A stretch of DNA of 34,676 bases, taken from NCBI GenBank assembly GCA_945869695.1, contig CAMBPV010000024.1, forward strand, positions 1 through 34,676. Reading direction: 5' to 3'. The stretch is from Prosthecobacter debontii (GTDB lineage Bacteria; Verrucomicrobiota; Verrucomicrobiia; Verrucomicrobiales; Verrucomicrobiaceae). Below are positions 27,504-34,676 of the stretch, one piece after another. The notes under the pieces are model-generated. The model was not told the DNA's origin. It saw nothing but the letters and a program-made list of their open reading frames with translations, and ran no database searches. The position numbers were made by a program, and so were the translations under genes. Position 1 is the stretch's first letter. Each line of letters starts with the position of its first letter.

Positions 27504-27944
27504 TCACTTTCCTTTGTCAAAACCTGAGAGTGTTACGGTGTTGATGCCCACTTTGGCCAGAGCGTTCATGAGATCGATGAAGCGCTGCTGTTTGGCATCG
27601 TCATCTGCGGATACGATCACCAAGGGTTTCTTGTTTGTGGCGTCCGTCAGTTGTTTGTAGCGATCCAATTCAGCCTCCATCGCCTGATCATCCGCCATCG
27701 GCTGATCTGCGATGGTGATCTCTCCGTTGGTCGTCAGTCTGACTTTCAGGGGATCGATCTGGATGTTGCTGGCCTTCCCCGTATCGGTCGGGAGCTCCAT
27801 GCTAAGGTCAGACTCCCGAGGCTCCAGTGTGGAGGTTACCAAAAAGTAAATCAGAAGGAGGAAACTCACGTCAATCAGCGATGAAATATCAAGCGACGGA
27901 TCATCCGGCGGCTCGATTTCAAAGTGCTTTTTTCGTTTCTTCAT
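27504..27944 (-). CDS. ExbD/TolR-family protein (second copy)
   Basis: Protein of 146 residues with the ExbD/TolR plan: short cytoplasmic basic N-terminus (MKKRKKHFE), a single membrane helix SLIDVSFLLLIYFLVTS with the conserved proton-relay aspartate in LIDV, and a periplasmic domain ending in NALAKVGINTVTL. Members pair with ExbB/TolQ/MotA-type channels to turn proton flow into mechanical work across the envelope. It is 21 bases downstream of another ExbD-like gene and four bases upstream of the TPR gene. The two ExbD copies are clearly divergent, so heterodimeric or alternative stator use is possible. Confidence 0.88.
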   Translation of the reverse strand: MKKRKKHFEIEPPDDPSLDISSLIDVSFLLLIYFLVTSTLEPRESDLSMELPTDTGKASNIQIDPLKVRLTTNGEITIADQPMADDQAMEAELDRYKQLTDATNKKPLVIVSADDDAKQQRFIDLMNALAKVGINTVTLSGFDKGK

Positions 27945-27965
27945 TCGGGGAGTGGATTGACCAAA

Positions 27966-28415
27966 CTACTTCGACTTTTTGCCACTGGGGAAGGCGCTGA
28001 AGATGATCGTATTGACCCCGGCGGCTCCCGCTCCCTGAACCACTTGTTTGCTGTACTTCACCAGCGCTGTGCGATGTCCGCGAAGCATGATTTTGGGCGT
28101 CGTTCCCGTCGCGATACCCTCTTTTTCCTTCTGCACGAATTCGGTAATGGCCGCCATGTCAGCCAGGGGTAATTTGTTGCCACCCGAAAATTTTCCGTCG
28201 TCGTAAATATTGATCACGATCCGACCTGCTGCTTGCTCAGGGGGCCTGGCATTGGCGGCGATGGGGATCTCCACCGCCGGGTCGATCTGGTTGGTGATCA
28301 TCCTCGAGCTCACCATGAAAAAGAGCAGAAGCTGAAACACCATGTCGATCATCGACGAGGAGTCCATCTTGCATTCTTCCGAGACACCGGTGAGCTGGCT
28401 GATCTTTCTTGCCAT
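27966..28415 (-). CDS. ExbD/TolR-family protein (first copy)
   Basis: Protein of 149 residues. The membrane helix SMIDMVFQLLLFFMVSS keeps the essential aspartate (MID). The periplasmic part carries PKIMLRGHRTALVKYSKQVV and AGVNTIIFSAF, equivalent to the swapped beta-strand/helix region of ExbD. Begins 33 bases after the ExbB-like gene. The pair of ExbD genes beside one ExbB gene is common in Planctomycetes-Verrucomicrobia-type clusters from general knowledge. No TonB-like gene is seen nearby. Confidence 0.88.
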   Translation of the reverse strand: MARKISQLTGVSEECKMDSSSMIDMVFQLLLFFMVSSRMITNQIDPAVEIPIAANARPPEQAAGRIVINIYDDGKFSGGNKLPLADMAAITEFVQKEKEGIATGTTPKIMLRGHRTALVKYSKQVVQGAGAAGVNTIIFSAFPSGKKSK

Positions 28416-28448
28416 GAGGCAGAGCGAGAAGGTTGAGTTTTTCAGCCG

Positions 28449-29264
28449 TTAAGACATGCCCTCGGGGATACGTGCAGCCTTCGCCTCACCATGAACTGCA
28501 TGCACGCAGGCATCCACCAATTCAGTGCCCGCCGTCAATGTCTGGGAGATGAGGTCGTTGAGCCGATTCTTGAACGCATAAAAAAGTGCCAGTGCAGGAA
28601 TGGCCACGATTAGACCACCGAGTGTCGTGAGAAGGGCCACCGAAATGTCACCCGCCAAAGCAGCGGGCTCCGCGCCTCCCGACTGCGCCAGGACACCGAA
28701 AGCTCCCACCATCCCCACCACCGTTCCCAGGAGACCCAGCATCGGGCAGATTTGGGCCAGCACTGAAAAGTAAGTGATCCACTTTTGGTAAGGCCGAAGC
28801 TCCTGAGCTGCGAACTCTGCCATCGCATCTTCCACGGATTCTTTGCCCAGCGTTTCCTGATTCGTGGCATCAAAATGCGGCAGCGCCACCGTCATCATGC
28901 GCCCCAAAAAGGAGGGACTCTGAGCGGACGCTTCGATCGCACTCCTGACTCGGCACTGTTGCATGAGATCGAGGAGTTGAGATTGCAGCACGGGCGGACA
29001 AAATTTTCCTTTATTGAAGGTCATCGCGCACAACACGGTGTATCCGACGGCCATCACGGAACAAAGGCCCAGAGGAGCCATCCAGATGCCACCATCCAGG
29101 ATCCACTTCTGCAGCCATGTTTTCGGCGCCACTTCCGGCGCATCATCTGCGGCCTGCGCCAGCAATTCAGGCGACATCATAAACACGGCGGCTAGGGCAA
29201 TGATGAGAATGAGGAACCCGTTACGCTGACCAAAAGAGAGTGAGGAGTTGAGTCGGGCAGTCAT
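28449..29264 (-). CDS. MotA/TolQ/ExbB proton-channel family protein
   Basis: Protein of 271 residues. Residues ~17-38 form an extra hydrophobic segment with signal-peptide character ending LLAQA, then a helix around ~58-80 (GGIWMAPLGLCSVMAVGY), a large cytoplasmic loop, and the diagnostic ExbB block ICPMLGLLGTVVGMVGAF followed by ISVALLTTLGGLIVAIPALA. These are the pore-lining helices of the ExbB/TolQ family. ATG 29264 starts MTARLNSS; the frame is open further but contains no better start. First gene of the minus-strand cluster that continues through two ExbD-like and two TPR genes to the giant peptidase gene, and divergent from the ABC transporter genes. Confidence 0.88.
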   Translation of the reverse strand: MTARLNSSLSFGQRNGFLILIIALAAVFMMSPELLAQAADDAPEVAPKTWLQKWILDGGIWMAPLGLCSVMAVGYTVLCAMTFNKGKFCPPVLQSQLLDLMQQCRVRSAIEASAQSPSFLGRMMTVALPHFDATNQETLGKESVEDAMAEFAAQELRPYQKWITYFSVLAQICPMLGLLGTVVGMVGAFGVLAQSGGAEPAALAGDISVALLTTLGGLIVAIPALALFYAFKNRLNDLISQTLTAGTELVDACVHAVHGEAKAARIPEGMS

Positions 29265-29330
29265 GGAATTTGAAGTCTGGAGGGTGTCTGGCGGCCAGAG
29301 TGGCTCAGCAGAAAAAGAAACACAAACCAA

Positions 29331-29359
29331 AGTAAAGCGGGAAACACAAATTCACTCAA
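29331..29359 (-). promoter_or_regulatory. Possible sigma-70-like promoter of the ExbB cluster
   Basis: On the minus strand TTGAGT (29354-29359), a 17-base spacer and TTTACT (29331-29336) match the -35/-10 consensus at 4 of 6 positions each. It lies 67-95 bases upstream of the ExbB start in the 203-base divergent gap. Consensus use in this phylum is uncertain. Confidence 0.22.
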
Positions 29360-29420
29360 TAGAAAAGTTGGCGAATGATGCGCGAAGGAGACTTCCCCAT
29401 CAGTCCGCCTCTGAGTGAAT
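29350..29420. repeat. Nine-base inverted repeat in the divergent promoter region
   Basis: ATTCACTCA at 29350-29358 and its exact reverse complement TGAGTGAAT at 29412-29420 lie about 62 bases centre to centre, roughly six helical turns. The first arm overlaps the putative -35 of the minus-strand promoter. Chance occurrence in a gap of this size is not negligible. Confidence 0.35.
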
Positions 29421-29467
29421 GGAATTTCCCCCTTGTCGGCACGGGGACTGCTGCCTACCGTCAAACC

Positions 29468-30598
29468 ATGCTCCGTCGCACCTTCCTCCCTCTCGCAGCC
29501 GTTTCCTGCCTCCTCTCTTCTTGTGACAAATCGGGGGGCGATGGCATTGTCATTGGAGAATTTGCCTCTCTAACAGGTAAAGAGGCCACCTTTGGCATCT
29601 CCTCCCACGAAGGCACCCTACTCGCGATCGAGACCCTGAATGCTGCTGGGGGTGTGCTGGGAAAGAAGATCGATCTCCTGACGGAGGACAATCAATCGAA
29701 GGCGGGCGAGACCTCAAACGTCGTCAATAAACTGATTTCCAAAGATGGCGCGGTGGCCTTGCTCGGTGAGGTGGCCTCCAGTCGCTCACTCGAGGCGGCA
29801 CCCATCTGCCAACAGAACGGCATCCCGATGGTGTCTCCGGCCTCGACGAATCCGAAGGTCACTGAGACGGGCGATCACATCTTCCGCGTCTGTTTCATCG
29901 ACCCCTTTCAGGGCACCGTGATGGCTAACTTCGTCACCAAGACTCTGAATGCAAAAAAGGTGGCCGTCTTCACGGATGTGAAAAGTGATTACAGCAAAGG
30001 CCTCGCGAAGTTCTTCAAGGAAGGCCTCGCTAAAAACGGCGTCCAGATCGTGGCGGAGCTCGATTTCAATGGCGGCGACAAAGATTTTAAGGCCCAACTC
30101 ACGGCCATTAAGAGCGCTGCCCCCGACGCCGTCTTCATCCCCGGTTATTACACCGACGTGGCTTTGATCGCCATTCAAGCAAAACAACTGGGGCTAAACG
30201 TCCCCCTCTGCGGCGGCGATGGCTGGGAGAGCCAGACGCTGCTGGACATCGGCAAGAACGCTGTCGAAGGCCACTATTTCTCGACCCACTACGCATCCGA
30301 TGCGGCATCACCCAAAGTAGAAGCCTTTGTGGCAGCCTACACGAAGCGCTTCAATGGCAAAGTGCCTGATGCCATGGCTGCCCTCGGTTACGACTCCGCG
30401 ATGATCCTAGCTGATGCCATTGCCCGCGCGGGGAATACGGGAAGCAAAGCCATCCGAGATGCCCTAGCTGCAACCAAGGACTTCGAGGCAGTGACCGGCA
30501 AGATCGCCATCAACGCCCAACGCGATGCGGTGAAGTCAGCCGTCATTCTTCAGGTCAAAGACGGTAAGTTTAAATACCTGGAGACAGTCGCCCCCTGA
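29468..30598 (+). CDS. livK: Branched-chain amino acid-type ABC transporter substrate-binding lipoprotein
   Basis: Protein of 376 residues. Lipoprotein signal MLRRTFLPLAAVSCLLSSC with C19 as lipidation site, followed by a type I periplasmic-binding fold of the LivJ/LivK (Peripla_BP_6) class: IVIGEFASLTGKEATFGISS, LAIETLNAAGGVLGKKIDLL, GEVASSRSLEAAPICQQNGI and ALGYDSAMILADAI. It captures a substrate and delivers it to LivHMGF. Family members bind leucine/isoleucine/valine, other amino acids, amides or urea; specificity cannot be read here, so the symbol denotes position in the system. ATG 29468 is chosen because it gives the lipoprotein signal; the frame is open to 29375. No strong Shine-Dalgarno precedes it. 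Confidence 0.9.
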   Translation: MLRRTFLPLAAVSCLLSSCDKSGGDGIVIGEFASLTGKEATFGISSHEGTLLAIETLNAAGGVLGKKIDLLTEDNQSKAGETSNVVNKLISKDGAVALLGEVASSRSLEAAPICQQNGIPMVSPASTNPKVTETGDHIFRVCFIDPFQGTVMANFVTKTLNAKKVAVFTDVKSDYSKGLAKFFKEGLAKNGVQIVAELDFNGGDKDFKAQLTAIKSAAPDAVFIPGYYTDVALIAIQAKQLGLNVPLCGGDGWESQTLLDIGKNAVEGHYFSTHYASDAASPKVEAFVAAYTKRFNGKVPDAMAALGYDSAMILADAIARAGNTGSKAIRDALAATKDFEAVTGKIAINAQRDAVKSAVILQVKDGKFKYLETVAP

Positions 30599-30644
30599 TT
30601 CAATCGGCCGTCGGACTCTGAAGAAAACCCGGACCGTCGCTCTC

Positions 30645-31556
30645 ATGGATTGGCTACTGCAACAACTCATTAACGGCCTCGCCCTCGGGTCCATCTATGC
30701 GCTCATCGCCCTCGGCTACACCATGGTCTACGGCGTGCTGAGGTTCATTAACTTCGCCCATGCTGATGTGCTCATGTTAGGTGCCTACGCGGCCTACTTC
30801 CTGGCACCGGCTGTCGGCGGCATTTTTCCGCTCCCCTCATTCACAGGAACTCTCATCATCCTGCTGCTTTCGGCAATGATCTGCGCGGGAATTGGCATCC
30901 TGATTGAAATTCTAGCCTACCGGCCGTTGCGTCATCGGCCACGCTTGACCGTCTTGATCACCGCCATCGGCGTCTCGCTTTTGATTGAGTTCACCTGCCA
31001 GCACAAAGCCGTCTTTGGAGCCGACACAAAGCCTTTTCCCCAGCTCCTGCCTGAACATGATTTTAACCTCGGCGGACTTGTCATCAGCAGCAATGATCTC
31101 GTCGTCGTTGTAACCACGCTCCTGCTGCTTGGAATCATGTGGTTCATCGTGCAGCGCACCAAGATGGGGACGGCGATGCGCGCAGTCTCCTTCAATCAGC
31201 AGGCCGCAGCTCTGATGGGCATCAACATCAATCGAATCATCTCCTTCACCTTTGGTCTCGGCTCAGCATTGGCGGCGGTTGCCGGTATTCTTTATGCCAT
31301 GAAAGCACCCGGGATCGACCCACTGATGGGCGTGCAACCGGGACTGCGCGCCTTCATCGCCGCAGTTCTGGGCGGTATCGGCAGTCTTCCGGGTGCTGCG
31401 CTCGGCGGACTTCTACTCGGTCTCTTGGAAACCTTTGCGGGCGGCATTTCGGGATTGTCGAATTACCGTGACGGCATCGCCTTTGCCATCCTCATCTTGA
31501 TATTGCTCTTCAAACCCGCCGGTCTTCTCGGGAAGGCCACCATCGAAAAAGTCTAG
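30645..31556 (+). CDS. livH: Branched-chain amino acid-type ABC transporter permease LivH
   Basis: Inner-membrane permease of 303 residues with about eight hydrophobic segments. The LivH hallmark GYTMVYGVLRFINFAHAD is near residues 24-41, and the C-terminal AFIAAVLGGIGSLPGAALGG segment is the loop that contacts the ATPases. It starts 46 bases after the binding-protein gene and ends 2 bases before livM, so all five genes are expected on one transcript. Confidence 0.92.
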   Translation: MDWLLQQLINGLALGSIYALIALGYTMVYGVLRFINFAHADVLMLGAYAAYFLAPAVGGIFPLPSFTGTLIILLLSAMICAGIGILIEILAYRPLRHRPRLTVLITAIGVSLLIEFTCQHKAVFGADTKPFPQLLPEHDFNLGGLVISSNDLVVVVTTLLLLGIMWFIVQRTKMGTAMRAVSFNQQAAALMGININRIISFTFGLGSALAAVAGILYAMKAPGIDPLMGVQPGLRAFIAAVLGGIGSLPGAALGGLLLGLLETFAGGISGLSNYRDGIAFAILILILLFKPAGLLGKATIEKV

Positions 31557-31558
31557 CC

Positions 31559-32512
31559 ATGTCGTCCACACTCAACCCTTCATCCACTGTGGGCGCAAAG
31601 CGCTGGTTGATCGCGGGCATCGCACTGGCGGTGGTGGTTTCGATGTTTAGCGCGCAGTTCAATCGCTACCATCTCGGCATCATCATCGACATCGGCATCA
31701 ATATCATCCTCGCCGTCAGCCTCAATTTGATCAACGGCCACACCGGCCAGTTTAGCCTCGGTCACGCTGGCTTCATGGCTGTCGGGGGCTACACGGCAGC
31801 GAAGATTTCCCTTGTTGCCTCTCCCCTGTTGCCACCCGCTCTGCAGCCTGTGATTTTCCTTTTTGCACTGCTCGCAGGAGGTGGGCTGGCAGCTTTGACC
31901 GGATTGGGAGTCGGTGTTCCATCCTTGCGCTTGCGGGGAGACTACCTTGCCATCGTGACGCTCGGATTCGGCGAAATCATTCGGGTGATTGTGCAGAACA
32001 TGGAATCCGTTGGCGCGGCGAGCGGACTCAAGGGCATCCCTAAATTCACCACCCTTGGCTGGACCTTTAGCCTCGCTGCCGTCACGATCTATTTTGTCAC
32101 TGCATTGGTGAACTCAACTTACGGGCGGGGATTTATCGCCGTGAGTGATGACGAAGTGGCCGCCAGTTCCATGGGCATCAACCCCGTTCGCTACAAAGTC
32201 ACCGCTTTCGTCACGGGTGCCTTTTTCGCGGGCATCGCAGGTGGGCTGTATGCCCATCACAAGCAGTTCCTCTCGCCCACAGGCTTCGACTTTCTCAAAT
32301 CCATCGACATCGTCGTCATGGTCATCCTCGGTGGCATGGGTCGCACCGCAGGCGTCGTCGTGGCTGCGATCGTGCTCACCTTGCTGCCGGAAGTATTGCG
32401 ACAGTTCAGCGAATATCGCATGATCATTTATTCACTTCTCATCATCGTCCTGATGATGGCGCGCCCGCAAGGCCTCTTTACGTGGAATCGGAAAAAAGGA
32501 GGTGCCGCATGA
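31559..32512 (+). CDS. livM: Branched-chain amino acid-type ABC transporter permease LivM
   Basis: Second permease, 317 residues. It shows the LivM hallmark GQFSLGHAGFMAVGGY around residues 62-77 and the ATPase-coupling region with VSDDEVAASSMGIN, followed by YKVTAFVTGAFFAGIAGGLY and a C-terminal GGMGRTAGVVVAAI. Together with LivH it forms the transmembrane path. The TGA stop at 32510-32512 overlaps the ATG of livG (ATGA), and the livG Shine-Dalgarno lies inside livM. Confidence 0.92.
   Translation: MSSTLNPSSTVGAKRWLIAGIALAVVVSMFSAQFNRYHLGIIIDIGINIILAVSLNLINGHTGQFSLGHAGFMAVGGYTAAKISLVASPLLPPALQPVIFLFALLAGGGLAALTGLGVGVPSLRLRGDYLAIVTLGFGEIIRVIVQNMESVGAASGLKGIPKFTTLGWTFSLAAVTIYFVTALVNSTYGRGFIAVSDDEVAASSMGINPVRYKVTAFVTGAFFAGIAGGLYAHHKQFLSPTGFDFLKSIDIVVMVILGGMGRTAGVVVAAIVLTLLPEVLRQFSEYRMIIYSLLIIVLMMARPQGLFTWNRKKGGAA
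32496..32503 (+). promoter_or_regulatory. Shine-Dalgarno of livG inside livM
   Basis: AAGGAGGT ends 5 bases before ATG 32509 and decides this start over an in-frame GTG at 32482. Confidence 0.8.
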
Positions 32513-33303
32513 GCCAGCCTTTGCTCAAGCTCGACCACGCGACGATCCGCTTCGGTGGCCTCACCGCTGTATCCAAATTCAGCCTTGAGGTTCAACCCTG
32601 TGAATTGATCGGCCTGATCGGACCAAATGGTGCGGGCAAGACCACCGCCTTCAACATGATCACAGGGGTTTATCAGCCTACCGAAGGCCACATCCACCTG
32701 AATGGAAAGAGCATCGCCGGAGTGAAGCCTCACGCTCTCACGCGCGAGGGCATTGCACGCACCTTTCAAAACATTCGGCTCTTTGGCTCACTGTCCGTGC
32801 TGGATAATGTTCGCGCCGCCATGCAGTTGCATTGCAAGCACGGCGTGCGCGCCGCGCTCTGGCGGGGAGCAAACTTCAGAAAACTCGAAGGAGACGTTGA
32901 AAGCCGGGCCATCGAGTTGCTCGAGATCTTCAAGCTCGGTGACCTGAAGGACGAGGAGGCCAAGAGCCTGCCGTATGGTGATCAGCGTAAGCTGGAGATT
33001 GTCCGAGCCCTCGCCACTCGCCCAAAACTCCTGCTGCTCGATGAGCCAGCCGCAGGCATGAATCCCACGGAAAAAGAGGAACTGATGCACCTCATCCGCT
33101 TCATCAAAGATAAGTTCCAAATAGCCGTCATGCTTGTCGAACACGACATGACCGTGGTCATGGGAATCTGTGAGCGTATCGCCGTTCTCGAATACGGGAT
33201 CAAAATCGCAGAAGGCACACCCGAGCAAATTCAGCGCGACCCGAAGGTCATCGCTGCGTACCTAGGCACCGAGACGGAAAAGGAGGAACCTGCCGATGCT
33301 TGA
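32509..33303 (+). CDS. livG: Branched-chain amino acid-type ABC transporter ATPase LivG
   Basis: ABC ATPase of 264 residues. Walker A GPNGAGKTT at 38-46, a signature reading LPYGDQRKLE (usual LivG form LSYGQQRRLE), Walker B LLLLDEPAAGMNP and the switch histidine in VEHDM are all present. The AGMNPTE motif and the ARTFQNIRLF segment are typical of LivG rather than LivF. ATGA overlap with livM and an 8-base overlap with livF indicate translational coupling. The energy-coupling partner for the LivH/LivM pore. Confidence 0.93.
   Translation: MSQPLLKLDHATIRFGGLTAVSKFSLEVQPCELIGLIGPNGAGKTTAFNMITGVYQPTEGHIHLNGKSIAGVKPHALTREGIARTFQNIRLFGSLSVLDNVRAAMQLHCKHGVRAALWRGANFRKLEGDVESRAIELLEIFKLGDLKDEEAKSLPYGDQRKLEIVRALATRPKLLLLDEPAAGMNPTEKEELMHLIRFIKDKFQIAVMLVEHDMTVVMGICERIAVLEYGIKIAEGTPEQIQRDPKVIAAYLGTETEKEEPADA
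33280..33286 (+). promoter_or_regulatory. Shine-Dalgarno of livF inside livG
   Basis: AAGGAGG lies 9 bases before ATG 33296 within the last codons of livG. Confidence 0.75.
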
Positions 33304-34003
33304 GATCAAAGACCTCGAAGTCAGCTATGGCTCCATCAAGGCCCTGCACGGCATTTCACTCAAGGTGCCGGACAAGAGCATTGTCACACTCATCGGCGCG
33401 AATGGCGCAGGCAAGTCCACCACCCTTCGCGCTATCAGCGGCCTGATCAAAGCACGGGCCGGAACGGTGACCTACAACGGAGAAGTCATCACGAACCAAC
33501 CCGCACACAAAATTGTGGCCAAGCACCTTTGCCACGTTCCCGAAGGGCGGATGGTGTTTGCCAACCTGACCGTCGCGGAAAATCTGCGCATGGGTGCCTA
33601 CCTGCGCAATGACAAGGCAGGCATCGCTGCCGACATGGACTACTCCTTCACTCTCTTTCCACGATTAAAGGAGCGTATCCATCAAGCCGCGGGAACCATG
33701 TCTGGAGGTGAACAGCAGATGCTAGCCATCGCCCGCGCGTTGATGAGCCAGCCGAAGTGCCTGATGCTCGATGAGCCCTCACTCGGCATCGCCCCCATCC
33801 TCGTTCGATCCATTTTTGATCAAATCGTTGCCATCAACAAGGAGCGAGGACTGACGATTCTCCTTGTCGAACAGAATGCCAATCTTGCCCTTGGCATTTC
33901 CCATCACGGTTATGTCCTCGAATCCGGCCACGTCATCCTCGAAGACACCGCCGACGCCCTCTTGAAAAATCCTCAGGTGCGAGCGGCTTATCTCGGGGAT
34001 TGA
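33296..34003 (+). CDS. livF: Branched-chain amino acid-type ABC transporter ATPase LivF
   Basis: ABC ATPase of 235 residues. Walker A GANGAGKST at 34-42, signature MSGGEQQMLAIARAL, Walker B LMLDEPSLGIAP and switch histidine region replaced by VEQNANLAL, which is normal for LivF. LivF segments CHVPEGRMVFANLTVAENL and QNANLALGISHHGYVLESGH are diagnostic. It overlaps livG by 8 bases and closes the transporter operon; the next gene starts 67 bases on with no terminator visible between them. Confidence 0.93.
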   Translation: MLEIKDLEVSYGSIKALHGISLKVPDKSIVTLIGANGAGKSTTLRAISGLIKARAGTVTYNGEVITNQPAHKIVAKHLCHVPEGRMVFANLTVAENLRMGAYLRNDKAGIAADMDYSFTLFPRLKERIHQAAGTMSGGEQQMLAIARALMSQPKCLMLDEPSLGIAPILVRSIFDQIVAINKERGLTILLVEQNANLALGISHHGYVLESGHVILEDTADALLKNPQVRAAYLGD

Positions 34004-34070
34004 TCCTCAGATCTATCGTTTTCGCCGCACCGGCAAGGAACGGACGTCAGCCCCGTATCCGTCCACGCTC

Positions 34071-34676
34071 ATGAATCGCCGCCACTTTCTCAAATCCGCA
34101 GCCGGGACCGCTCTGACCTCTTGCTCCACTTTGAAAGAGCCAGATGCTCTGATCATCGACACTCATCAGCATCTATGGGTGCGGGAGAAAATTAATCCTC
34201 CCTGGCTGGGCGGCGCACCCGAAATCCTGCGGCATGACTATGGAAACGCCGAGTATCAAAAAGCAACCGCCGGCCTCAATGTGAAGGCCATTTACATGGA
34301 GGTCGACGTGGCTCCGAAGGATCATGTGAAGGAGGCGGATGACGTCGTGGCTCAATGCCGTGCGGGGAACACACCCACCGTCGCAGCGACCATCGGTGGG
34401 CGGCCTTCCTCGCCCGATTTCGAGAGCTATGTGAAGCGCTACGCCGGCAATGGCCTCGTCAAAGGTCTGAGACAGGTATTGCATGGTGACTCCACGCCGC
34501 CCGGCTTCTGCCTCAGCCCGGAATTTGTGCGCGGCATGCGGACGCTCGGCAAACACGGCCTCAACTTCGAGCTCACCATGCGCCCTACCGAACTGAGGGA
34601 CGGCGCGAAGCTCATCAAGGAATGCCCGGACACCCGTTTCGTTCTCGACCACTGTGGCAATGGCGATCCCAAAGCC
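34071..34676 (+). CDS. Tat-exported amidohydrolase-family lipoprotein (partial, 3' end outside the window)
   Basis: First 202 codons of a longer gene that runs off the right edge. The N-terminus MNRRHFLKSAAGTALTSC combines a twin-arginine motif (RRHFLK) with a lipobox LTSC, suggesting Tat export and lipidation at C18. The body begins with the metal-binding DTHQHLW (H32, H34), followed by AIYMEVDVAP and LVKGLRQVLHG, and a RFVLDHCGNGD strand near the cut. This is the amidohydrolase-2 (PF04909) TIM-barrel pattern of L-fuconolactonase-like lactonases and decarboxylases. Export of such an enzyme, often cytoplasmic, is notable but common in Verrucomicrobia and Planctomycetes. Substrate unknown. Confidence 0.82.
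   Translation, partial: MNRRHFLKSAAGTALTSCSTLKEPDALIIDTHQHLWVREKINPPWLGGAPEILRHDYGNAEYQKATAGLNVKAIYMEVDVAPKDHVKEADDVVAQCRAGNTPTVAATIGGRPSSPDFESYVKRYAGNGLVKGLRQVLHGDSTPPGFCLSPEFVRGMRTLGKHGLNFELTMRPTELRDGAKLIKECPDTRFVLDHCGNGDPKA

Noticed and set aside
34036-34066. Small hairpin (ACGGA...TCCGT) just before the amidohydrolase start
   Set aside because: Five-base stem without T run; too weak to call a terminator after livF or a regulator.

Overview
The window looks like chromosomal DNA of a free-living Gram-negative bacterium, most likely Verrucomicrobiota (Verrucomicrobiaceae / Prosthecobacter-like). This is inferred from the mix of genes: a giant secreted protein built of choice-of-anchor, ELWxSDGT, SBBP and Kelch-like repeats, an ExbB-ExbD-ExbD-TPR cluster without a visible TonB, a plant/cyanobacterial-type IspH and lipoproteins with clear lipoboxes. 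No phylogenetic marker was compared, so the phylum is a hypothesis. Coding density is very high and no gap exceeds about 205 bases. No tRNA, rRNA, CRISPR array or insertion sequence was seen.

Layout. Bases 1-4377: the tail of an unidentified gene, a convergent DUF3817 membrane protein, a NdpA/YejK-type nucleoid-associated protein, a conserved 472-residue protein of unknown function, and an exported SGNH hydrolase. Bases 4444-9480: a same-strand housekeeping run with an L,D-transpeptidase lipoprotein, ispH, ribBA, ribH, nusB and ftsY (isoprenoids, riboflavin, antitermination, SRP receptor). Bases 9561-29264, all on the minus strand: an ExbB-like channel, two ExbD-like proteins, two exported TPR-type proteins (988 and 310 aa), then a giant gene. 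Bases 29468-34003: a complete LIV-I/HAAT-type ABC importer in the order binding lipoprotein, LivH, LivM, LivG, LivF. The window ends inside a Tat-exported amidohydrolase.

The most interesting object is the giant gene at 9561-23513. Its first part encodes an M36 (fungalysin) metallopeptidase with a membrane/signal segment, a propeptide and many beta-sandwich modules. Its second part carries four choice-of-anchor-D-like domains, about 17 ELWxSDGT repeats, 8 SBBP-like repeats, 6 Kelch-like repeats and a C-terminal calcium-binding motif. The two parts are in one frame and are separated only by a single TAA at 18219-18221, which interrupts a recognisable repeat module where a tyrosine is expected. 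The locus is therefore either one ~4650-residue gene with a recent nonsense mutation or sequence error, or a split gene. A second layer is a ~180-residue domain nested inside one of the Ig-like repeats. The giant gene lies at the end of a proton-channel/TPR gene set that resembles Tol-Pal organisation, so a link between an energised envelope complex and a very large surface protein is worth testing.
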